Source: Oligoflexus sp. (GTDB lineage: Bacteria; Bdellovibrionota_B; Oligoflexia; Oligoflexales; Oligoflexaceae). Taken from it: 62,033 nucleotides of DNA. The stretch lies in NCBI RefSeq assembly GCF_035712445.1, contig NZ_DASTAT010000042.1:1-62033 (forward strand). The letters are read 5' to 3'. Position numbers and translations under genes: made by a program. The notes under the pieces were generated by a model, which worked only from the letters and a program-made list of their open reading frames with translations, searched no databases and was not told the origin of the DNA. Shown one piece after another: positions 34,768-43,295 of the stretch; position 1 is the first letter of the stretch, and every line of letters starts with the position of its first letter.

Positions 34768-36453
34768 ATGTTCGATCGTTGGAGTCTGAAAGCGAAATTG
34801 ATTGCCTTTGCTCTCTTTGGTGGAATGTGTCTTTTGGTGGTCGGTGGCGTCGGCATCTATGCCCTGAAGAATGTTTCGGACACCTATCGCCATGTGTCGA
34901 ATGTCAATCTTCCGAATACTCAGAAGCTGTCCCGTCTTTTGATCTCCCAGCGTGATATGGCTGGTGTTGTCCTGAGCCTTGTGAATACCCAGAACACTCG
35001 CGAGGCAGCCTTGAAGGGCTATGAGAACTATAAAAAATTTGTCGAAGACTTCGAGAAGACGGCCAAGGAATACGAGGCTGTGGAATTCGCGGAAGGTGAG
35101 GAGCAAAAGTGGAAGGATGTGGTTCGATCCTGGAAAAATCTGCGCCCTTTGATGGAAAAAGTCATTGAACTGAGCACAACCGGCCTTGAAGAGGATCGGG
35201 CGAAGCGCGATGTGATTGGCAGCGGCGAGCTGCCTCGGGCTCGCGTTGAGTTCCGCGAAATCACCGACAATCTTGTTAAATTCCAGGATGATGAAGCCAA
35301 AAAATGGGGGGATCGCGCTGAAGAAACCCGCAATGTTTCGACGTGGATACTGTCCGCCACGGTTTTGTCCGGCTTTATGATTGCGCTCCTGATTGGTTTT
35401 TACATGGCCAGTTCCATCAGCCGGACCATGAGCCAGGTGGCTGGTCAGCTTTCAACTGGCGCGGATGAAGTCACGTCCGCTGCCACCGAAATCTCATCGA
35501 CGGCCGAGCAGCTCTCTGCCAGCGCTGTCGAGCAGGCTTCGTCCCTTCAGGAAACCGCCTCGTCCATCGAGGAGATGAGCAGCATGGTGAAGCAGAATGC
35601 TGCCAACGCTGCCCGCTCTTCGGAAACCGCCAAATCCGGCCAGGAAACAGCCGGTCGCGGCAAGCAGGTCATTGTTGAAATGCTGGGCGCCATGGGCGAG
35701 ATCGATGCTGCAAACAAGGAAATTGGTGAAGTGGTCAAGGTCATCGGTCAGATCGGCAACAAGACCAAGGTCATCGATGATATTGTCTTCAAAACCCAAC
35801 TGCTTTCGTTCAATGCCTCCGTCGAAGCCGCCCGTGCCGGTGAGCATGGCAAAGGTTTTGCCGTGGTCGCCGAGGAAGTCGGCAATCTCGCCCAGATGAG
35901 CGGCAATGCAGCCCGCGAAATCAGCGAAATGCTCGAACAGAGTCTGGAGCGGGTTGAACGCATGATTCAGACTTCGAAGCAAAAAGTGGAAGTGGGTCTG
36001 AACGTCGGCAAGCGCTGTGGAGATGTTTTGGATGAACTTGTGGAAAGCGTGTCAGAAGTCAATAACATGGCCAATGAGATTGCCAGCGCCTGCCAGGAAC
36101 AATCCCGTGGCATAACCGAGATCAACCGCGCTGTCACGCAGATGGATCAGGTGACCCAGCAGAACGCTTCGGCTTCGCAGCAATCGGCGGCGGCATCCGA
36201 GCAACTCTCGCATCAGGCCGAATCCCTGCGCGTTTCCGTGGAAGAGCTTCTGCGACTTCTGAATGGTTCGGAGCGTGGCAATCTGGAGCCGGTTGCGGCA
36301 TCAGGCCATCCGACACGCAAATCCGTTGCCCGGGTGCCTCTCCGTCGTGCAGCGCCGGAAGAATCTGTATCGCGTCTGAAAAAATCCGATACGGTGAAAT
36401 CCGTTGAAGGTGTGCCCAGCAATCAGAACAGTGGATTTGACGAAGCTGCCTAG
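34768..36453 (+). CDS. Methyl-accepting chemotaxis protein
   Basis: A 561-residue receptor. The first membrane helix is [20 protein letters not shown], followed by a four-helix-bundle sensor domain (about 35-195) and a second membrane helix near 200 ([20 protein letters not shown]). The long signalling coiled coil has the hairpin [20 protein letters not shown] near 355. There is no C-terminal pentapeptide for CheR tethering. ATG 34768 is preferred to 34756 because GAGG lies six to seven bases before it. It lies between cheW and the cheR-cheB fusion gene, so it is the array's dedicated receptor. The ligand is unknown. Confidence 0.93.
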   Translation: MFDRWSLKAKLIAFALFGGMCLLVVGGVGIYALKNVSDTYRHVSNVNLPNTQKLSRLLISQRDMAGVVLSLVNTQNTREAALKGYENYKKFVEDFEKTAKEYEAVEFAEGEEQKWKDVVRSWKNLRPLMEKVIELSTTGLEEDRAKRDVIGSGELPRARVEFREITDNLVKFQDDEAKKWGDRAEETRNVSTWILSATVLSGFMIALLIGFYMASSISRTMSQVAGQLSTGADEVTSAATEISSTAEQLSASAVEQASSLQETASSIEEMSSMVKQNAANAARSSETAKSGQETAGRGKQVIVEMLGAMGEIDAANKEIGEVVKVIGQIGNKTKVIDDIVFKTQLLSFNASVEAARAGEHGKGFAVVAEEVGNLAQMSGNAAREISEMLEQSLERVERMIQTSKQKVEVGLNVGKRCGDVLDELVESVSEVNNMANEIASACQEQSRGITEINRAVTQMDQVTQQNASASQQSAAASEQLSHQAESLRVSVEELLRLLNGSERGNLEPVAASGHPTRKSVARVPLRRAAPEESVSRLKKSDTVKSVEGVPSNQNSGFDEAA

Positions 36454-36464
36454 GAGTTGAAAGC

Positions 36465-38417
36465 ATGACTTATGGTGGATTGCCGGAGATCAGTGACGAT
36501 GATTTCAAGTTTTTTCAGAAGCGGATTCACGAACTCTCCGGTATTCACCTGACGTCATCAAAGACGGATCTGGTAAGGGCACGCCTGATCGCGCGCCTGG
36601 CCGAACTCAATCTGCCTTCCATCCGCGATTATCGCCGTTTTCTGGAGACGCTGCCTGCCCAGGATAAGGAATGGCAGCATCTTGTCAACCAGATCACGAC
36701 CAATAAAACCGACTTTTTCCGCGAACCGGCGCACTTCAAGTATCTGACCGATACGTTTCTTCCCGAATGGGAAAGAAGGCACCGCACCGGCCGTCTGCGG
36801 GTATGGTCGGCGGCCAGTTCATCCGGTGAAGAACCCTATACGCTGTCCATGGTTCTGAATCGTTATTTCGGATCAGAGGACAGGTTTGAAATCCTTGGCT
36901 CCGATATAGATACCAAGGTTCTGGCGCTGGCGCAGAACGGTGTCTATGCGAACAACCGCCTGCAAGAAATCCCCATGGATTATGTGGAGCGGGCGGTCGT
37001 CAAAGGTCAGCGCGAAGTCAAAGGCTGGTTTAAAATTCGCAAGTCTATCGCCGAAAAAGTGCGTTTCACGCGCATCAATCTGGTCGAGACGAATTTTTTT
37101 GGTCTTGGGCCGTTCGACATCATCTTCTGCCGGAATGTCTTCATCTATTTTCAGCAGGAAACCATTCAGGAGATTATCCGGGGATTTTCCCAGGTCCTGA
37201 ATAAGGATGGGCTATTGATCCTGGGACATTCCGAATCGGTACGTTTGCCGCCAGCGATCTGGAGCACGCAGGGGCCTTCCATTTACAGGAAACGAGCGGC
37301 CACCGCCACGGCGGTGAAAACACCGCCACCCCTGAGCAGAGCTTCGCAGCCGGAGCGTTTCCGAAGTCCGAAGAAGAAAGTGCTGATCGTTGATGATTCC
37401 CTCACCATTCGGCAGCTTCTGACGACGGCCTTTTCCCAGTCCGATCGTCTTGAAGTGGTGGGTGCTCTGGGTGATCCGCGTGATGTGGAAAGTGCCATTC
37501 AAAAATTTCGGCCGGATGTCATCACCCTGGATCTGAAAATGCCGCATATGGACGGCTGTCAGCTGCTGCGGGAGATCCTTCCGAAATATCCCATTCCCGT
37601 AGTGATCATCAGCGCTGTGACGCGCGAGGAGGGGCCTTTGGTGCTGGAAGCGCTTGAACTCGGCGCCGTGGATTACCTGCAAAAGCCGACGCTTCAGGAT
37701 CTTAAAAACTCCAGCGCATCCTTGATTGAACACGTCTGCCAGGCTGCGGATGCGCATGTCCATCGGCAGAAACCTTCGCTGCCGTCGAAAACCATCACCA
37801 AGCGTTCGGCAAGTTTAGCGACGAGCAAACAGATCATCGTTGCCATCGGTTCATCCACAGGCGGGATTCAGGCCTTGACTGAAGTGCTGACTCAGCTGCC
37901 GGATTCCATTCCGCCGATTCTCATCGTGCAGCATATTCCCCCGGCTTTTTCCCGGCCTTTTGCTGAACGTCTGAATGCACTCTGTGCGTTTCAGGTAAAA
38001 GAAGCGCAGGATGGCGATCTGGTTTTGAATGATCAGGTGCTGATTGCCCCAGGGGGCCGGCATATGGAACTTCAGTCCGGTTCCAAAGGGTATCACGTCC
38101 GCCTGAGCGATGGGCCCGCAGTGAATCGACACAAACCCTCGGTCGATGTTCTCTTTGAGTCCGTGGCGCGACGGCTCGGACCTCAGGCTATCGGTGTTCT
38201 TTTGACTGGCATGGGTCAGGACGGAGCCCGCGGATTGAAGAGCATGAAGGAAGCCGGTGCTCCCACCATTGCCCAGGATGAATCCACCAGCGCAGTCTAC
38301 GGTATGCCACGCGAGGCCGTCCGTTTGCAGGCCGTCGATCATGTTCTGCCTTTGGATAAGATTCCTCAGAGTCTCATGCGACTTCTTCAGGACAAAAAGA
38401 TTCCCAAAAGAGCCTGA
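36465..38417 (+). CDS. CheR-CheB fusion: methyltransferase, receiver, methylesterase
   Basis: A 650-residue fusion. Residues about 8-275 are CheR (VWSAASSSGEEPYTLSMV binding SAM; CRNVFIYFQQ). After a Pro/Arg linker, residues about 303-425 are a receiver (KKVLIVDDSLTIRQ, phospho-Asp in VITLDLKMPHMDG, Lys in YLQKPT). Residues about 460-645 are the CheB methylesterase with all three catalytic residues (Ser in AIGSSTGG, His in VQHIPPAF, Asp in TGMGQDGA). Adding and removing receptor methyl groups are thus on one chain. The gene follows the receptor by 11 bases. No frame break is seen, so the fusion looks genuine. Confidence 0.93.
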   Translation: MTYGGLPEISDDDFKFFQKRIHELSGIHLTSSKTDLVRARLIARLAELNLPSIRDYRRFLETLPAQDKEWQHLVNQITTNKTDFFREPAHFKYLTDTFLPEWERRHRTGRLRVWSAASSSGEEPYTLSMVLNRYFGSEDRFEILGSDIDTKVLALAQNGVYANNRLQEIPMDYVERAVVKGQREVKGWFKIRKSIAEKVRFTRINLVETNFFGLGPFDIIFCRNVFIYFQQETIQEIIRGFSQVLNKDGLLILGHSESVRLPPAIWSTQGPSIYRKRAATATAVKTPPPLSRASQPERFRSPKKKVLIVDDSLTIRQLLTTAFSQSDRLEVVGALGDPRDVESAIQKFRPDVITLDLKMPHMDGCQLLREILPKYPIPVVIISAVTREEGPLVLEALELGAVDYLQKPTLQDLKNSSASLIEHVCQAADAHVHRQKPSLPSKTITKRSASLATSKQIIVAIGSSTGGIQALTEVLTQLPDSIPPILIVQHIPPAFSRPFAERLNALCAFQVKEAQDGDLVLNDQVLIAPGGRHMELQSGSKGYHVRLSDGPAVNRHKPSVDVLFESVARRLGPQAIGVLLTGMGQDGARGLKSMKEAGAPTIAQDESTSAVYGMPREAVRLQAVDHVLPLDKIPQSLMRLLQDKKIPKRA

Positions 38418-38573
38418 CTCTTACCCGCAGAAAGAGTGGGATGAAATACCTCAATTGCGCTGATTCTTGCGTGACCCTGGAAACATCAACGGAAATGGTT
38501 AGCTTTTTTGACCGGAATGGATCGTGCAGTATTCTTTTAAGGTACGCAGGCCATTCACCGGGAGTTTCGCGCC

Positions 38574-38747
38574 ATGAGAAATCAGCCGATCGGTAATCAG
38601 AAAGTGGATATTGGACACCTTGCAGAGTTTCTTAACATTAAGCTCGGCAACATTGACGAGATGAATGTCCATGAACAGGCTGGGCTGCTCCAGCAACTCG
38701 TGGCCCTTTCCCAACTGAAGCTGACGCGACTCGCTCTGCGGAACTGA
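38574..38747 (+). CDS. Small hypothetical protein (57 aa)
   Basis: An open frame MRNQPIGNQKVDIGHLAEFL continuing to LKLTRLALRN, with GGGAG about eight bases before its ATG. It is Leu/Gln-rich and helical. It fills the gap after the cheR-cheB gene and stops just before the convergent OmpA-like gene. No family recognised; the ribosome site and helical composition support it modestly. Confidence 0.4.
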   Translation: MRNQPIGNQKVDIGHLAEFLNIKLGNIDEMNVHEQAGLLQQLVALSQLKLTRLALRN

Positions 38748-39530
38748 TCAACGGGCTTTACCGAGCAGAACTTTATCTTGAACCGTTTCCACGACATATT
38801 CCACGCGGCGGTTCATCAAACGATTTTCGCGACTTGTATTGGGAACGAGGGGGCGTGACGAGCCCAGGCCGAGTGCCAGAAGACGCTTGGCGGAGACTCC
38901 CTTCTTTTTCAGATAGCTCACCACTTCATCCGCACGATCCTGAGTCAGCTTGATGTTGGATGGTTCCTTGCCGCCAGAGTCGGTATGCACAAGGACCGAC
39001 AGAGATTGAATGGCTTTCTCGTCCTGCAGAAGGGCGACCAGGTATTCAAGCACGGGATAGGATTCCGGCATCACCTGCCTTTTGCTCTTCTTGAATTTCA
39101 ACTGAGGCAGCTGAATGCCTTGCTCCAGGGCAAAGCCGCCGTCCTTCGCATAACTGAGACGCAGACTCGACTGCAAATCAGGAAAGGCTATGAATTTCTT
39201 GCGAAAGGTCTCGCGCTTATCCACGGAAACGATGAGTTCATAAAGGCCAGGCTCAAGCAGAGATGCGGCCTTTTTCTCGCGGGCCTTAGGTGGCTGCGTT
39301 TCCACGGGAAGGATGCGATAGGTGATGTTCGCCGGCAGCTCCTGGCTTTCGACTAGCGAAAGCTGCAGACCCGCCTTGCTCTTGGGGGCCGATTCATTTT
39401 TGATTTCATCGTCGATCATCGGGGCGACTGCGGTCCGAATCATCTGATCGTGCAGATTATTGGCCGTCGATTGTCCCGATATTATTAGGCCGATCCATAG
39501 AATCAGGAAAATTATCCTTGTCCCAAGCAT
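38748..39530 (-). CDS. OmpA-family protein
   Basis: A 260-residue exported protein: signal peptide IIFLILWIGLIISGQSTA, a strand-rich middle, and a C-terminal OmpA-like domain (VLEYLVALLQDEKAIQSLSV, LTQDRADEVVSYLKKKGVSA, GLGSSRPLVPN) ending with the peptidoglycan-contact motif NRLMNRRVEYVV. Such domains bind diaminopimelate in peptidoglycan and anchor envelope or motor proteins. It lies next to the chemosensory operon but on the opposite strand, so a functional link is unproven. Confidence 0.9.
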   Translation of the reverse strand: MLGTRIIFLILWIGLIISGQSTANNLHDQMIRTAVAPMIDDEIKNESAPKSKAGLQLSLVESQELPANITYRILPVETQPPKAREKKAASLLEPGLYELIVSVDKRETFRKKFIAFPDLQSSLRLSYAKDGGFALEQGIQLPQLKFKKSKRQVMPESYPVLEYLVALLQDEKAIQSLSVLVHTDSGGKEPSNIKLTQDRADEVVSYLKKKGVSAKRLLALGLGSSRPLVPNTSRENRLMNRRVEYVVETVQDKVLLGKAR

Positions 39531-39738
39531 GCGGAAAATCCTTGTCTCTGTTTAAAAACATAACCATCTAGATCTCGCTATAACAGGCTCAGAGCGATGT
39601 GTCCAAGCTTAAAACCTGGGTATTTTTGGATGACACAGATGACCATGAACAGAAAATGCTACAGTGGAATTCCTGGAGGGAATCTGCAGAATATTGTGAA
39701 GGAGAAAACCAGCAAGACCAGGCGGTGAAAGGGATATA

Positions 39739-39783
39739 AACGGATGAGTTTGACTTATGTATTAAATTTGCTTCATCCGTTTG
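39739..39783 (-). terminator. Inverted repeat after the DUF2007 gene
   Basis: AAACGGATGA (39739-39748) and TCATCCGTTT (39774-39783) are perfect 10-bp mirror arms with a 25-base centre, just downstream of the DUF2007 gene. On the minus strand the second arm ends in TTTATATC. A weak terminator is the simplest reading; the loop is long. Confidence 0.4.
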
Positions 39784-39815
39784 GGGTTGTTCGAGGAATT
39801 CGGGAAGACAAAAAA

Positions 39816-40031
39816 TCAGGTTTCCAGGTCGTCAGCAAGAAGTTCCTGAGCCATCGCCAACTGATCCTCGGGAACCAGGAGTTCAACCCCGTTCACCAGG
39901 GCCAGCGCGGGATCCACGCCACCAGCATCATCAGAACGGACCTGCACCAGGATCCCCGCACCGCGCAGCATGTTGGCATTGAGATTGGCAATCATCCGAT
40001 CAGGATAAGATATGAGAGACACGAATTTCAT
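39816..40031 (-). CDS. DUF2007-family protein
   Basis: A 71-residue protein, the usual length of this family: FVSLISYPDRMIANLNANML, GILVQVRSDDAGGVDPALAL, NGVELLVPEDQLAMAQELLA. This is the small alpha/beta fold annotated as putative signal-transducing or regulatory domain, function unknown. A GAGGA lies a few bases before ATG 40031. It stands alone between the OmpA-like gene and the histidine kinase. Confidence 0.85.
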   Translation of the reverse strand: MKFVSLISYPDRMIANLNANMLRGAGILVQVRSDDAGGVDPALALVNGVELLVPEDQLAMAQELLADDLET

Positions 40032-40242
40032 AAAGGTCCTCCTCTCACAGTCTTAACATGAAATTTTTCCTGTTTCCAGGAGCGCATAGCAAAGCTGACC
40101 GTCTACTGGACAATGCACATTGGCTTTTATGTCGACTTCCTGGGTACGAATGAGTATACGTCAAAGCTTGTACTCAGGCGTTTTCAAGTATGGACATCGC
40201 CGTGATATTTCAACCGTTTTCAAGGCTGGGCAAGGGCCGCTC

Positions 40243-42852
40243 ATGATCAACGAGACAGCTGAAATCCGTTTGAAATTTTTAGCCGACGCCAGCCAGCTTC
40301 TCTCCGGCTCGCTCGACTATGAAACCACTCTCTCGAATGTCGCTCATCTATCGGTGCCGGTCTGCGCGGACTGGTGCGCCGTCGACATGTTTGAAAAGGA
40401 CGGCCGGATCAGGCGGCTGGCCGTGGTCCATTCCGATAGTCAAAAAACAGCGCTCGGGTTCGAGCTTTTTGAGAAATACCCGCCGCAGCCAAGCGATGCC
40501 CACGGACTTGTTCTCGTCATGAAGACGGGAGCCCCTCAGTTTTACCCTGAAATTCCTGACGAACTTTTGGTGAGCACCGCCTTCGATCCGGAACACCTGG
40601 AAATCATTCGTTCGCTGGGCATGAAATCCGCCATCGTGATGCCGATGAAGGTTCAAAACAGGGTGCTGGGCGCCATCACCCTCGTCTTCGCCGAATCTGA
40701 TCGACGCTATCGCGCGAAGGATCTGGACTTCGTCTATGACCTCGCCTCCCGTGCGGCTTTGGCCATAGAGAACGCCAGGCTCTTTACGGAGGCCAGCGAG
40801 TCCGTGCTTCGTGAGAAGGAGTCGGCGGCAGTCCTCAATATCCTTCTGATGTCTGCGCCCGTGGCCTTCGCTTTTCTGGACCGGGATCTTCGTTATGCGC
40901 GTGTCAATAATGCCTTTGAAAAACTCATGGACAAGCCCAGAGACGAGGTGATTGGAACCATCTTCGGCTCGCATTACGCTCAGGATGTTCGGGATTTGAA
41001 CCTGGACCTCATGGAGGTGATGAAGAGCCGCAGACCCCTTTTGAATATTCCGGTCCATGCGGGCGAGACCAGGCATTCCCTTGCCAACTATTTTCCGGTC
41101 ATCAGTGACAACGAAGTCCTGGGCATCGGGGTCCTGATCTACGACATCACCGACCATAAAAACATGGAGCAAAAGATCCGTGAGCAGGCCCGCATCAACG
41201 AGAAACTGCATGAAGTCGGCCTGTCTTTGACGGCGGAGCTGAATCTGGATCGGATCGTCCAGACCGTGACGGACGCCGCCACAGAGCTTTCCGGCGCGCA
41301 GTTTGGAGCCTTTTTTTATAATGTTTTGAAAGAAGATGGCGAGGCTTACACCCTTTATTGCATATCGGGCGTGCCGCGGGAAAAATTCTCGCAGTTTCCC
41401 ATGCCCCGCAATACGAAAATCTTCGCCCCCACCTTCATGGGTGAGCGAATCGTTCGCCTTGATGATGTAACAAGGGATGGAAATTTCGGACATAACGCGC
41501 CCTACCACGGGATGCCAGCGGGTCACCTGCCGGTGCGGAGTTACCTTGCTGTCCCTGTGATATCGCGGACCGGCGAGGTCCTGGGTGGGCTCTTCTTCGG
41601 ACATGAAAAGCCCGGAGTCTTTACCGAATCAGCCGAAAAGCTGGTGGCGGGCCTTGCCCCACAGGCCGCCATCGCGATCGACAATGCGCGACTCTTCGAT
41701 ACGGCGAATATTTCAAGAAATCGCCTGCAGTCCCAGCTGAATTTTACGGATGCCCTGACCAAGAGCTTAGGGGAAGGGCTCTGCGCTTTTGATCAGGATC
41801 GCAAAGTCATCTTTGTGAATCCGGCCACGACCCGCCTGCTCGGATGGAGTCATAGCGAGCTGATGGGCAAGGATCTGACCGAGGTCTTCCCTGCGGACGA
41901 AAACACCGCCGTCTGGAATAAGGTCCTGCATCAGAAGCGAATGGTGGAAGGCGAGAGCACGTTCATAAGAAAGGATGGCAGTTCCTTTCCAGCCAGTTAT
42001 CTGGCTGCACCCTTCGTCGAGAAGGAAAGCGTCCAGGGTGTGGTCATCACGATTCGTGATATCACCGAAACCCGGCGCATTCAGGATGAGCTGCAGCGTT
42101 CGCGCGAGGAATTGGAACAAAGAGTCGTCGAACGCACGGTGAATCTGACTGCGGCCAACCAGGAGCTGGAGGCTTTCAGCTATTCCGTCTCCCATGATCT
42201 CAGGAGTCCTTTGCGCAGCATTGATGGCTTCAGCCAGGCCCTGCTCGAGGATTATGCAGACAAGCTGGACGCCGAAGGCCAGGATTCCCTGCAAAGAATT
42301 CGCGCAGCCTCGCAAAAGATGGGCCGCATCATAGATGATCTTTTGAATCTATCCAAACTCACCCGGACCCAGATGCGGACGGAACGCATCCATATCAGCG
42401 AGATGGTTCAGAAAATACTTGATGAATTCCGATCGTCTGATAAAAGCCGTCAGGTGGAAACATTGGTCCAGGAAAGGCTTCTGGCCACCGGCGACAGTTC
42501 CCTGCTCAGGATCGCTCTGGAAAATCTTCTGTCCAATGCCTGGAAGTTTACCGGCAAACAGGAAAAGGCCCGCATTGTCTTTGGAGCCGAACGCATCAAT
42601 GGCGAGATAATTTATTTCGTCGAGGACAACGGCGCAGGCTTTAACATGCAGTATGGCAGCAAACTTTTTGGAGCCTTTCAAAGGCTGCACCAGGCCCACG
42701 AATTTTCGGGCACGGGCATAGGCCTCGCTACGGTTCGACGAATCATCCACCGGCACGGCGGGCGAATCTGGGCCGAGAGCGAAGTCGGACGTGGCGCCAA
42801 ATTCTTTTTCACGCTTCCTACGACGCATACGGATAAGGAGACCGTTCGGTGA
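40243..42852 (+). CDS. GAF-PAS-GAF-PAS sensor histidine kinase
   Basis: An 869-residue soluble kinase. From the N-terminus: GAF (about 15-195, LKFLADASQLLSGSLDYETT), PAS (about 205-320), GAF (about 335-490, EVGLSLTAELNLDRIVQTVT), PAS (about 505-625, RDITETRR), and a kinase core with phospho-His in SVSHDLRSPLRS at about 650, N box in ENLLSNAWKFT at about 760 and GTGIGLATV. This is the phytochrome-like kinase class. No membrane segment is seen, so it senses a cytosolic or diffusible signal. ATG 40243 begins at the first GAF; an open frame extends to 40120 without a ribosome site. It overlaps the response regulator gene (GTGA). Confidence 0.9.
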   Translation: MINETAEIRLKFLADASQLLSGSLDYETTLSNVAHLSVPVCADWCAVDMFEKDGRIRRLAVVHSDSQKTALGFELFEKYPPQPSDAHGLVLVMKTGAPQFYPEIPDELLVSTAFDPEHLEIIRSLGMKSAIVMPMKVQNRVLGAITLVFAESDRRYRAKDLDFVYDLASRAALAIENARLFTEASESVLREKESAAVLNILLMSAPVAFAFLDRDLRYARVNNAFEKLMDKPRDEVIGTIFGSHYAQDVRDLNLDLMEVMKSRRPLLNIPVHAGETRHSLANYFPVISDNEVLGIGVLIYDITDHKNMEQKIREQARINEKLHEVGLSLTAELNLDRIVQTVTDAATELSGAQFGAFFYNVLKEDGEAYTLYCISGVPREKFSQFPMPRNTKIFAPTFMGERIVRLDDVTRDGNFGHNAPYHGMPAGHLPVRSYLAVPVISRTGEVLGGLFFGHEKPGVFTESAEKLVAGLAPQAAIAIDNARLFDTANISRNRLQSQLNFTDALTKSLGEGLCAFDQDRKVIFVNPATTRLLGWSHSELMGKDLTEVFPADENTAVWNKVLHQKRMVEGESTFIRKDGSSFPASYLAAPFVEKESVQGVVITIRDITETRRIQDELQRSREELEQRVVERTVNLTAANQELEAFSYSVSHDLRSPLRSIDGFSQALLEDYADKLDAEGQDSLQRIRAASQKMGRIIDDLLNLSKLTRTQMRTERIHISEMVQKILDEFRSSDKSRQVETLVQERLLATGDSSLLRIALENLLSNAWKFTGKQEKARIVFGAERINGEIIYFVEDNGAGFNMQYGSKLFGAFQRLHQAHEFSGTGIGLATVRRIIHRHGGRIWAESEVGRGAKFFFTLPTTHTDKETVR

Positions 42853-43295
42853 CTGGAAAAACCATCCTACTGGTTGAAGACAACCCTGATGATGAAGCCC
42901 TGACCATACGCGCCTTGCGCAAGGCTCACGTCAGCAATGAAGTGATTGTGGCCCGCGACGGCGCCGAGGCTCTGGACTATCTTTTCGCTGAGGGCCACTA
43001 TCAGGGGCGAAATACCAGCGTCCAGCCTCAGATTGTTCTGCTCGATCTCAAGCTTCCCAAAATTGATGGACTTCAGGTTCTGGAGCGCATCCGCGCCGAT
43101 AAAAGAACGGAACTCATCCCGGTTGTGATCCTGACCACCTCCAAAGAGGAGAAGGATCTGATCAGCGGCTACAGGCTGGGTGCCAATAGCTACGTTGCCA
43201 AACCCGTTGATTTCGTCGAGTTTACGGATGCTGTGAAGAACCTTGGCATGTACTGGCTGCTCATCAATGAACGTCCACCTTTAAAAGGGCCATGA
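42849..43295 (+). CDS. Rcp1-like single-domain response regulator
   Basis: A 148-residue receiver with TILLVEDNPDDEALTIRALR (acidic pocket), phospho-Asp in VLLDLKLPKIDG, Thr in LTTSKEE and Lys in SYVAKPVDF, plus the extended C-terminal helix of Rcp1-type regulators that pair with phytochrome-like kinases. The GTG start overlaps the kinase stop (GTGA), and its own end overlaps the next kinase gene (ATGA). It probably shuttles phosphate between the two kinases. Confidence 0.92.
   Translation: MTGKTILLVEDNPDDEALTIRALRKAHVSNEVIVARDGAEALDYLFAEGHYQGRNTSVQPQIVLLDLKLPKIDGLQVLERIRADKRTELIPVVILTTSKEEKDLISGYRLGANSYVAKPVDFVEFTDAVKNLGMYWLLINERPPLKGP

Noticed and set aside
40348..41604. Long open frame on the strand opposite the GAF/PAS kinase gene (418 codons)
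   Set aside because: It is the mirror of a well-supported kinase frame in G+C-rich DNA. It has no ribosome site and its composition is not protein-like. Similar long antisense frames opposite DUF255, ftsK, cheA and creD were rejected for the same reason.
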